A stretch of DNA of 12,189 nucleotides from UBA4246 sp045113475 (GTDB lineage Bacteria > Bacillota > Clostridia > Christensenellales > Aristaeellaceae), in the NCBI GenBank assembly GCA_045113475.1, contig JBGUIY010000238.1:1-12189 (forward strand). The letters are read 5' to 3'. A program made the position numbers and the translations under genes. Below, piece by piece: positions 1 to 6,701 of the stretch. The notes beneath the pieces were generated by a model. The model had not been told where the DNA came from. It did no database searches and was given only the letters and a program-made list of their open reading frames with translations. How positions within the stretch are numbered: position 1 is the first letter of the stretch; each line of letters starts with the position of its first letter.

Positions 1-1
1 G

Positions 2-427
2 GACGGCCTGTCTGACGATCTGTATGACCTCACCATCGACCACATCGGCGCCGGCCAGGCCAACACCACCGAGCTGTGCCTGAACCATGCGATGTACGAT
101 GTGCAGCTGAGCGACGAGACCCTGGCCAAGCTGTGCGAGCAGGGCTATGACTACGTCACCGTTCCCGCCAACACCTGGAATGGCCAGACCGAAGAAATCA
201 AGACCGTCGGCTCCCAGCAGTGCATCATCGTGTCTGCCGATATGGACGAGCAGGTCGCTTACAACATCACCAAGGCGCTGTGCGAGCATCGCGACATCCT
301 GGTGAACACCTCTGCCGTGCTCGGCAACTTCAACCCCGAAGTGGCTGGCTCCAAGGCCCTGACCGGCTGCGAGCTCCATCCCGGCGCTGCCAAGTACTAC
401 GAGGAAATGGGCTGGGCCCACAACTGA
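2..427 (+). CDS. TAXI-family TRAP transporter solute-binding protein (3' part)
   Basis: This is the C-terminal 141 codons of an extracytoplasmic substrate-binding protein; the start lies upstream of the window. The frame is open from base 2 and ends at TGA 425-427. The final stretch HPGAAKYYEEMGW matches the typical C-terminus of TAXI (TRAP-associated extracytoplasmic immunogenic) proteins, and the fused TRAP permease that follows supports the call. In this family the protein captures a small organic anion outside the membrane and delivers it to the permease, using an ion gradient rather than ATP. The ligand cannot be read from the sequence; glutamate, other dicarboxylates or sugar acids are all possible. 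The signal peptide and N-terminal lobe are outside the window. Confidence 0.88.
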   Translation, partial: DGLSDDLYDLTIDHIGAGQANTTELCLNHAMYDVQLSDETLAKLCEQGYDYVTVPANTWNGQTEEIKTVGSQQCIIVSADMDEQVAYNITKALCEHRDILVNTSAVLGNFNPEVAGSKALTGCELHPGAAKYYEEMGWAHN

Positions 428-466
428 TCGCAGTTTCAAAGCGAAAACAAGTCATTAACGAAGGCC

Positions 467-493
467 GGGGGCACAGTACAGGCCTGTGCCCCC
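467..493 (+). promoter_or_regulatory. Intercistronic hairpin between binding protein and permease genes
   Basis: GGGGGCACAG (467-476) is perfectly complementary to CTGTGCCCCC (484-493), giving a 10-bp GC-rich stem with a 7-nt loop 40 nt after the binding-protein stop. It is followed by AGCTGCTTTG, not a run of T, so it is a poor intrinsic terminator. In binding-protein-dependent transporter operons such stem-loops often protect the upstream message and lower expression of the permease. That role here is inference. Confidence 0.6.
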
Positions 494-584
494 AGCTGCT
501 TTGAGAGCGATGGATGCAATGTCAGTTCTCCGGCGGCGCCGGATCAACTATATCATTCATTATTAAGAGAGGAGAGTCCGAAGG

Positions 585-2603
585 ATGAGCAAACAGATCC
601 GCAGGACCTGCGTTCTTGCTGTAACGGTCATCTTTGTCCTGTTCCAGATGTATCTGGCACTGGTCAAACAGTTCACGCTGATGCTCCAGACGCCGATCCA
701 CATGTGCTTTGCCCTGGCGCTCGTGTTCCTGTACAACCCGACTGACAAAAACTATCAGAAGAAGCTCCGCAAAAAGTGCGAAGCGGAAAAACGCCAGGCG
801 ACGGACCAGGAAAAGAACAAGTATGCCTGGAGCCACTGGATCGATATCGTTTTCTACGCGGCGATCATTTTCGTGGCGATCTACACGGTCCAGAACATCG
901 ATCGTCTGGCCAGCTACGATATGGCTGTGCATAAGCCGATCACGATGGACTACATCGCCCTGGTTTGCGTAGTGGTGCTGCTGCTGGAAGCGGTGCGCCG
1001 TACGCTGGGCTATATCCTGTTCTTCTTCATTATCGCCTTTATCGTGTATTCCTGGGTTTCCCCGTTCCTGCCCCAGGGCGTGTTCCGCACCGTGGCGACC
1101 GCGAAGAACAAGACCTTCGCCAAGATGCTGGAAAAATTTGCGGAAGGCATGGTCATGGCGGAGCAGGGCGTGTACGGCACCCCGCTGCAGACTTCCTGCA
1201 CCAGCCTGTTCTACTTCATCCTGTTCGGCGCGTTCTTCTCTGAGTGCGGCGGCGGCCAGCTGCTGATCGACGTCGGCATGAAGTTCTCCAACAAGTCCTC
1301 CGGCGGCCCCGCGAAAGCGGCTGTCATCTCCTCCGGCCTCATGGGCATGGTTTCCGGTTCCGCGGTCGCCAACGTGGCCACCACCGGCGTCATGACCATC
1401 CCGATGATGAAGAAGATCGGCTACGCCCCTGAAGAAGCCGGCGCCATCGAAGCCGTGGCTTCCACCGGCGGCCAGATCATGCCCCCCATCATGGGCATCG
1501 GCGCCTTCATCATGGCGGAACAGCTGGGCATCAACTACCTGACTGTCGCCGCTGACGCCATCATTCCCGCGGTTGCGTATTACTTCGGCGTGTTCGTGCT
1601 GGTGGACCGTCTGGCCAAGAAGCGCGCCAGCCGTTCCAGCGCCTCTGAAGACATCAAGATTCAGGTGGACCGCAAGATCCTGCCCCGCCTGTACCTGCTC
1701 ATCCCCATCGTGGTGCTGATCATCTCTATCCTGAATGGCTTCTCCCTGATGCGCTCCGGTATGTTCGGCATCTTCGCCTGCCTGCTGTGCAACCTGGTCA
1801 GCCTTGTGCTCGGCCTCGTGAAGGGCGGCGACTTCAAGCATGACATCATCGAGGGCAACAAAGCATCCGATTTCGCCGGCCTCAAGCAGCTCTGGAAGTC
1901 CTGCGTCGACGGCGCGAAGTCCGCTGCTGAGATCGCCATCCCGACCGCTGCCTGCGGCATCATCATCAACGTCATGACCGCCCAGACCTCTCTGGCCACC
2001 AACCTGTCCGGCGTTATCGCCAGCCTGGGTATGACCAGCCTGTTCCTGGCGATGCTGATCGCCATGATCGGCTGTATGCTGCTGGGCATGGCGCTGCCGA
2101 CAGTCGCTGCCTACCTGGTCGGCGTCACCCTGTTCGTGCCCACCATGCAGAAGCTGGGTATCAGCCCCCTGGTGGCGAACATGTTCGTGTTCTACTACGG
2201 CATCATGGCTCAGATCACGCCGCCTGTGTGCGTCGCATCCTACACCGCTGCCGGCATCGCCGACGCGGACGCCATGAAGACCGGTATCCGCGGCATGCTG
2301 TTCGCGCTGGTCGGCTTCCTGGTTCCCTTCGTGTTTGTGTACAATCCCGCAATCCTGCTGCAGGGTCCCGCGCTGGAAATCGGCTGGGGCGGCGCGCAGG
2401 TGCTGGCTGCGACCTTCTTCCTGGCCATCACGGTCGCCGGCTTCTTCAAGCGTGACATGAGCTGGTGGGAGCGTGCGATCACCTTCGCCGCGGCCATCCT
2501 GCTGATGACCCCCGAAGTGATCACCTCCATCATCGGTATTGTCCTGGGTGTGGGCGTGCTGCTGATCGACGTGATCATGGGCAAAGTGAAAAAGACCGCC
2601 TGA
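585..2603 (+). CDS. TRAP transporter fused permease (4TM/12TM, DctQ-DctM fusion)
   Basis: A 672-residue polytopic membrane protein in which the small DctQ-like subunit and the large DctM-like subunit are one polypeptide, as is usual for TAXI systems. Hydrophobic segments start near residue 8 and recur to the C-terminus. A charged cytoplasmic stretch (about 53-80) follows the first two helices, and the DctM core begins near residue 185. Residues 239-312 contain the family signature: SGGPAKAAV, SGSAVANVATTG, TIPMMKKIGY, then STGGQIMPPIMGIGAF. It imports the ligand of the upstream binding protein by cation symport. The start is supported by AGAGGAG at 568-574, 10 nt before ATG. Length matches the family (about 620-700). 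It is the last gene of its transcript; a terminator follows at 2648-2688. Substrate unknown. Confidence 0.93.
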   Translation: MSKQIRRTCVLAVTVIFVLFQMYLALVKQFTLMLQTPIHMCFALALVFLYNPTDKNYQKKLRKKCEAEKRQATDQEKNKYAWSHWIDIVFYAAIIFVAIYTVQNIDRLASYDMAVHKPITMDYIALVCVVVLLLEAVRRTLGYILFFFIIAFIVYSWVSPFLPQGVFRTVATAKNKTFAKMLEKFAEGMVMAEQGVYGTPLQTSCTSLFYFILFGAFFSECGGGQLLIDVGMKFSNKSSGGPAKAAVISSGLMGMVSGSAVANVATTGVMTIPMMKKIGYAPEEAGAIEAVASTGGQIMPPIMGIGAFIMAEQLGINYLTVAADAIIPAVAYYFGVFVLVDRLAKKRASRSSASEDIKIQVDRKILPRLYLLIPIVVLIISILNGFSLMRSGMFGIFACLLCNLVSLVLGLVKGGDFKHDIIEGNKASDFAGLKQLWKSCVDGAKSAAEIAIPTAACGIIINVMTAQTSLATNLSGVIASLGMTSLFLAMLIAMIGCMLLGMALPTVAAYLVGVTLFVPTMQKLGISPLVANMFVFYYGIMAQITPPVCVASYTAAGIADADAMKTGIRGMLFALVGFLVPFVFVYNPAILLQGPALEIGWGGAQVLAATFFLAITVAGFFKRDMSWWERAITFAAAILLMTPEVITSIIGIVLGVGVLLIDVIMGKVKKTA

Positions 2604-2617
2604 CCGGCAATCTGATC

Positions 2618-2633
2618 CCGGGAGCGATCCCGG
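2618..2633 (+). other. Small hairpin with GCGA tetraloop downstream of the TRAP permease
   Basis: CCGGGA (2618-2623) pairs with TCCCGG (2628-2633) around a GCGA loop, a stable GNRA-type tetraloop. It lies 15 nt after the permease stop and 15 nt before the main terminator stem. There is no T-run, so it is more likely an mRNA 3'-end stabiliser or an accessory fold than a terminator in its own right. Confidence 0.4.
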
Positions 2634-2647
2634 CTAAGTAAACACAC

Positions 2648-2688
2648 AAAAATCCCGTGCGTTCCGGATATGAGCGCACGGGATTTTT
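2648..2688. terminator. Bidirectional intrinsic terminator between TRAP permease and VOC gene
   Basis: AAAAATCCCGTGCG (2648-2661) is perfectly complementary to CGCACGGGATTTTT (2675-2688), a 14-bp stem with a 13-nt loop. The outer five base pairs are A:T, so RNA from either strand ends in a GC-rich hairpin followed by U5. It sits between the convergent ends of the permease (2603) and the minus-strand VOC gene (2734) and can stop both transcripts. Confidence 0.88.
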
Positions 2689-2733
2689 GATGGGAATCGC
2701 AGTATTTCGGGAATCCGAACGCTGGCAGGCGTC

Positions 2734-3198
2734 TCAGTTCCCGTAGCTTTCGAGCAGCTCCACGATGCATTTCAGGTCCGGAGCGTCCATATAATTGTAT
2801 TCGCCGCTTCCGTCGCCGTAGACGCCGTGCTGCACCAGGCGCAGGCCGTTCGCCTCCGCGCTGGCCACCTGGGCTTTGGAATCCCTGACCTGGAAGGCCA
2901 GGTGGTGCATCCCTTCGCCGTGTTCGTCAAGAAAATTCCGCCAGGTGGACGGCTCCTCGTTGGGCTGGATCAGCTCGATCTGCAGCCCCGGCCCCACGTC
3001 AAAAAAGGCCAGCAGGGAATTGGCCTTCGGCGCGGGCTGCCCCTCGAAAACGGTCCGGGTCACCTCGTAATCGCCGCAGGGCTGCGTTTCGGGCACGTCC
3101 ACCCCGAGAAACGCGGCCCATTTTCTTTTGGTCGTCTCGATGTCCTTCACGATGAAGCCTACCTGCGCCAGAAGATGGGTACCGACTACGCCAGCCAT
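2734..3198 (-). CDS. VOC-superfamily (glyoxalase/methylmalonyl-CoA epimerase-like) protein
   Basis: A 154-residue protein made of two beta-alpha-beta-beta-beta modules. Repeated motifs mark the modules: AQVGFIVKD near residue 11 and HHLAFQVRD near residue 98. By alignment to the fold, the metal ligands should be Gln12 (usually His), Glu75 in LQIELIQP, His99 and Glu147 in CIVELLE. VOC proteins use a divalent metal for isomerisation, epimerisation or C-C/C-O chemistry on small carbonyl compounds; family members include glyoxalase I, methylmalonyl-CoA epimerase and fosfomycin-type resistance enzymes. It is the last gene of the minus-strand glycosidase operon. Its AAGGAGG site (3212-3206) overlaps the preceding stop codon by one base, so its translation is probably linked. 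A role in isomerising a released sugar acid is inference; the exact reaction is unknown. Confidence 0.8.
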   Translation of the reverse strand: MAGVVGTHLLAQVGFIVKDIETTKRKWAAFLGVDVPETQPCGDYEVTRTVFEGQPAPKANSLLAFFDVGPGLQIELIQPNEEPSTWRNFLDEHGEGMHHLAFQVRDSKAQVASAEANGLRLVQHGVYGDGSGEYNYMDAPDLKCIVELLESYGN

Positions 3199-3211
3199 GT
3201 CTGTTCCTCCT

Positions 3212-4183
3212 TCAAATCACTTTATTTCTCCATGCGTCGGCCATAATGAATGCCGCCTGAGCCTCGGCCGAGGTGCCTTCGCGGGTGAAATCCGGGCATC
3301 CGCATACCTCGCGCACCAGTCCCATTCCGTCGATCCTGCCCGCCACCGTCCGATACGCCGTTTCCGCGGCCCGGAGGCGATCCCGCGGGACGTACCCGCC
3401 GCGGACGCCCCGGAATATCGCCGCGGCTGTCATCATGGCGGAGGTGCCGTCCGTAAAGCTGCCTGTCTCATCCAGTATGTCGTGGAAGCGGCCGTCCGGC
3501 AGCTGGTACCGGAGCACGGCGTCCAGCAGCCGGTTCATGAAAGCGGCCAATTCGCGTTTGACATCCGTACAGCCCCGGGCCTCCGCGGCTTCGGTCACCC
3601 TGGCCAGGCCCATGAGCGCCCAGCCGTTGCCCGTCGCCCAGTGCTTCCGGCGGACGAATCTGCCGCTGCGCGTGTCCACGATGTGCCAGAACAGGCCGCT
3701 TTCCCCGTCGAACAGATGCCGCGCATAGCCCCTGATCTGGTCGGCGGCTTCTTGCACCCGGCCCATGCACGCGAGGAAGGGCGGCACCATGTACAAACCG
3801 TCGATCCACAGCTGATCCGGCGAAAAACCCGCTTCAAAGGAAACGCGGTTGTGGCAGATGATCCCGTCGGCGGTTCGGGGAGCGCCGTTCTCCAGATAAT
3901 CGAGCATCCGCTGCGCCGCGTCCAGAAACATTAGATCGCCGGTGCGCTCCCAGGCACGGAGACAGACTTCCCCGCAGGACGCGGGATCGGAGACGGCGGC
4001 TTCGCTGCCGATCAGCGCCAGCCGTCCGTCCGCGCCCTGCCGCCTGACGGCGTCATAGGCCATGGGCAGCCACAGGTCGTCCCGTCCGGCTTCATACAGC
4101 GCCTGGGCGCAGACGCCCTGCTCCCAGGAGTAGCGCTGCATCGCCAGCATGCACCTGATCACTTTTTCCGTTATCGGATCCAT
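3212..4183 (-). CDS. GH88/GH105-family unsaturated uronyl (rhamnogalacturonyl) hydrolase
   Basis: A 323-residue (alpha/alpha)6-barrel glycosidase. Motifs characteristic of GH105/GH88 are visible: SDPAS with Asp66, QLWIDGLYMVPPFLA with Asp128 (equivalent of the general acid in YteR-type enzymes), HWATGNGWALMGLARV at 181-196 (aromatic/Gly/Asn substrate platform), and DGTSAMM near 245. These enzymes hydrate the C4=C5 double bond at the non-reducing-end unsaturated uronate left by polysaccharide lyases, freeing a sugar that rearranges to 4-deoxy-5-keto-hexosulose uronate. No signal peptide is present, so it acts in the cytoplasm on imported oligosaccharides. The length is slightly short for the family (usually about 340-380). 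Its start lies 3 nt after the stop of the GH9 gene, indicating translational coupling. GH105 versus GH88 and the exact glycan cannot be settled from sequence alone. Confidence 0.88.
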   Translation of the reverse strand: MDPITEKVIRCMLAMQRYSWEQGVCAQALYEAGRDDLWLPMAYDAVRRQGADGRLALIGSEAAVSDPASCGEVCLRAWERTGDLMFLDAAQRMLDYLENGAPRTADGIICHNRVSFEAGFSPDQLWIDGLYMVPPFLACMGRVQEAADQIRGYARHLFDGESGLFWHIVDTRSGRFVRRKHWATGNGWALMGLARVTEAAEARGCTDVKRELAAFMNRLLDAVLRYQLPDGRFHDILDETGSFTDGTSAMMTAAAIFRGVRGGYVPRDRLRAAETAYRTVAGRIDGMGLVREVCGCPDFTREGTSAEAQAAFIMADAWRNKVI

Positions 4184-4186
4184 GGC

Positions 4187-6679
4187 TCAGCTCTCTTTCC
4201 GCCGCATCAGTTCCCTTACAGCCAGCACCAGGAACATGAAGCGGGAGGAGCCGCCGCCCAGCACGTATTCCGTTTGCTGCCACAGGTAGGGCCATTCCTT
4301 GAGCTCCAGGAAGTCGGGGCGGATCAGCGCCGTACCGGACACGACGCCGCCCGGAATGTAGGAGGCGTCCGCCCGGTTGAAGCCGTAGGCCGTGGTCACG
4401 GATTCCGCGCCGATGCCGGACGCGAAGGACACGCTGCGCCCCGGATGGCAGCCCAGCACGAAGCTGAGGGCCTGGCAGACCAGGTCCGGGTTGAAAATGT
4501 CCGGGAACGCGCTGCAGAGGTAGTAGTGCTCGCAGCCGAGGCGCTGGATCTCCCAGCCCGCGCCCCAGATATGGGGCTTGTAGGGCACGCCGTAGGGGCT
4601 TTGGGCGGTCAGCTGATCCTCCTGCTGTTTCCACCGTGCCAGGCTTTCCCGCAGGACGCGGGTGAAGTCCGGATCGTTTATCTGCTGGACAACGCGGGCG
4701 GCGATCCAGCCCAGCCGTCCCGGTTCGGAGGCGATCAGGTCCGTCCCGTCCAGCAGGGCGTCCGCGTAGGCTCTTTCCCCGGTGGTCAGGAACAGCTCCG
4801 CCGCCGCGTGCACCCTGGCGCAGCGGGCGGGATTGTCCTCCCCGGCCTGCGTAACGGAAAACAGCGTCCGGGCCGTTTTCAGCGCCTGTGCGGACAGCCC
4901 CGGGTTGAAGGCCTTCAGCGCCCGGGAGATGGCGGCCAGATGGGCTGCCGTGGTCAGCTCCCGGGCCGGATTCTCCTCCGTGAATACCCAGCGGTCGTCC
5001 GCGCCGCCGGGGATGCCATCGGTCATATCGGCGGCGTCGCCCAGCATCACGTACTGCCTCAGGCTGCTGGCGATAATGCCGCGGTACAGCCTGCCCAGGG
5101 CCTCCCAGCCGCCCAGTACCGCCAGGGTTCCGTGCTCGATCTGCTGCAGGATGTCGTTTTTCCCGTCCGGATGGTGGATCTCCACCGTCTGCGTGCGCTG
5201 GTCGATGGCGGTGCTGTCCCAGTCCACGTGAAAGGCTTCGTAGGCCAGCGTCAGCAGATAAGCCTCCCCGGACTGGGACTCCACCCGCAGGTCGAAGTCC
5301 CCGGCGTCGTGCCAGCCGCCCCGGTTGAGTCCGGGCACGGCGTCGCCGGGGGAATAGCGGGTCAGCGTTTTTGGGCCCTGCCGGTAGCCGTCGAAGTGGG
5401 TCCAGTTCAGCGGCGCCATGCGCGCGTCGTCCAGGTGGCAGCGGCCGTGCCATACCCGGTATTTCTCGCTCACGCGCATATGGCACATCTGCACCGGCAG
5501 AAAGTATTCCAGCACCGGCTGCCACACGCCCCGGTCGAATACGTCCGGCGCGATGCGGAAGACGCTGGAGAAGGTGTCCCCGCAGCTGACCTGGTACAGG
5601 CCGGGCTCCGTGATGCCGGAAAAGTCAAAGCGGATATACCGGTAGCGCAGGAACCTGCCCCAGTCGCGGCCCGTTTCCCGGCGTACCGGGGTTTTTCCCG
5701 ACCGGCCGATCTGCCACAGGGTCAGGGCTTTGGCCCCGGTGTCCCGGGCGTCCAGCTCCACCACCGCGGCCTTCGGCTGCTCCGGCAGGTAACCCACCTG
5801 GGATACCTGTATCCGGGGCGCGCTGAGCCAGCCGTCGACCGCGTTGGGCGTCACGATCCATTCCACCGCGTGGGGGCCTTTGGCAGAAAAGGCGGAGCTG
5901 AGGACGAACCAGCCGTTGTTATGGCTGACGCGCCCGTCGTACAGCCGCAGATCCTCGCCCAGCGTTTCCACCGTGACGCGGTACAGCGGTTCCTCCGGAC
6001 ACATGGTAAAGCAGCGTCCCGCGGCATACGGCGCGGCAATCTCCTCGTCCGCCCGCAGCGGGCTGTAGTCACGGCCCTTCTCCATCAGCCTGTCGGCATG
6101 GCTGTCCGGCACGCCGGGATGCTCCAGTATGCCGTTTTCGTAGATGGAAGACCTTTGTTCCACTGGTCCGGCCGCCTGGCGCGGGAACAGTCCCTGTTCT
6201 TCGTCCATGATCCAGTGCCTGCCGAAGAGGAGGCCGGGAAACAGCTCCAGGTTGAAGCAGGGCCTGCCCTCCCATTCCGGCGGCAGGGGCGCGGCCGTGT
6301 CCACGGTGATCCGGAGGGAAGGGCCCTCCGCCTGCACCGTAACGGTATAGTCGAAGGCGCAGTCCGGATATACCATGGGGTTGAATCCGCGCAGGTGGTT
6401 CTCTTCGTCCGGATAGCGCAGGCGGGCCGTGATCCGCTGGGTTTCGGGATCCACCGCGCGGCTCACCAGCCTGGGCACGGGCTGCCACTGCCCCGGGGCG
6501 GGCTCGAAGCGCACGTCTCCGTTGGCGGCGATGCGTTCGCCGTGCATCAGCAGGCTCACGCCGCCCTGATGCCCCACGGGGTAGATATCCTCAAAGGCGA
6601 TCACGTCCACGCCCTGACAGGTGAAGTAGCCGGTTTCCGGGTTCAGGCGGAAACCGTTCATATGTTCATCGATGTTCAT
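4187..6679 (-). CDS. GH9-like glycoside hydrolase with N-terminal beta domain and Ig-like domain
   Basis: An 830-residue protein if read from ATG 6679, which has AAGAGGA just upstream. An in-frame ATG 15 nt further upstream (6694) has no ribosome binding site. Residues about 1-285 form a beta-rich domain I do not recognise. Residues about 288-380 (RIQVSQVGYLPEQPKAAVV) match the Ig-like domain that precedes many GH9 catalytic domains. The GH9 (alpha/alpha)6 barrel follows: GGWHDAGDFD at 454-463 holds the conserved Asp pair, VLGCHPGRSVSFASGIG at 741-757 corresponds to the late GH9 substrate motif, and Glu804 in WQQTEYV is the candidate general acid. GH9 enzymes invert beta-1,4 bonds (endoglucanases, exo-glucosidases, exo-glucosaminidases). 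The lack of a signal peptide, dockerin or binding module argues for an exo-acting cytoplasmic enzyme rather than a cellulase. The specific sugar is unknown. Confidence 0.8.
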   Translation of the reverse strand: MNIDEHMNGFRLNPETGYFTCQGVDVIAFEDIYPVGHQGGVSLLMHGERIAANGDVRFEPAPGQWQPVPRLVSRAVDPETQRITARLRYPDEENHLRGFNPMVYPDCAFDYTVTVQAEGPSLRITVDTAAPLPPEWEGRPCFNLELFPGLLFGRHWIMDEEQGLFPRQAAGPVEQRSSIYENGILEHPGVPDSHADRLMEKGRDYSPLRADEEIAAPYAAGRCFTMCPEEPLYRVTVETLGEDLRLYDGRVSHNNGWFVLSSAFSAKGPHAVEWIVTPNAVDGWLSAPRIQVSQVGYLPEQPKAAVVELDARDTGAKALTLWQIGRSGKTPVRRETGRDWGRFLRYRYIRFDFSGITEPGLYQVSCGDTFSSVFRIAPDVFDRGVWQPVLEYFLPVQMCHMRVSEKYRVWHGRCHLDDARMAPLNWTHFDGYRQGPKTLTRYSPGDAVPGLNRGGWHDAGDFDLRVESQSGEAYLLTLAYEAFHVDWDSTAIDQRTQTVEIHHPDGKNDILQQIEHGTLAVLGGWEALGRLYRGIIASSLRQYVMLGDAADMTDGIPGGADDRWVFTEENPARELTTAAHLAAISRALKAFNPGLSAQALKTARTLFSVTQAGEDNPARCARVHAAAELFLTTGERAYADALLDGTDLIASEPGRLGWIAARVVQQINDPDFTRVLRESLARWKQQEDQLTAQSPYGVPYKPHIWGAGWEIQRLGCEHYYLCSAFPDIFNPDLVCQALSFVLGCHPGRSVSFASGIGAESVTTAYGFNRADASYIPGGVVSGTALIRPDFLELKEWPYLWQQTEYVLGGGSSRFMFLVLAVRELMRRKES

Positions 6680-6701
6680 GGTATCCTCTTTCATCCGGCG
6701 G

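Noticed and set aside
467..493. Hairpin considered as a terminator of the binding-protein gene
   Set aside because: No run of T follows the stem, and the downstream permease belongs functionally to the same transporter; recorded as an intercistronic stem-loop instead.
522..1841. 439-codon minus-strand frame opposite the TRAP permease
   Set aside because: Extremely His/Asp/Gly/Gln-rich low-complexity translation, no start signal, and it overlaps a clear membrane permease. A shadow frame.
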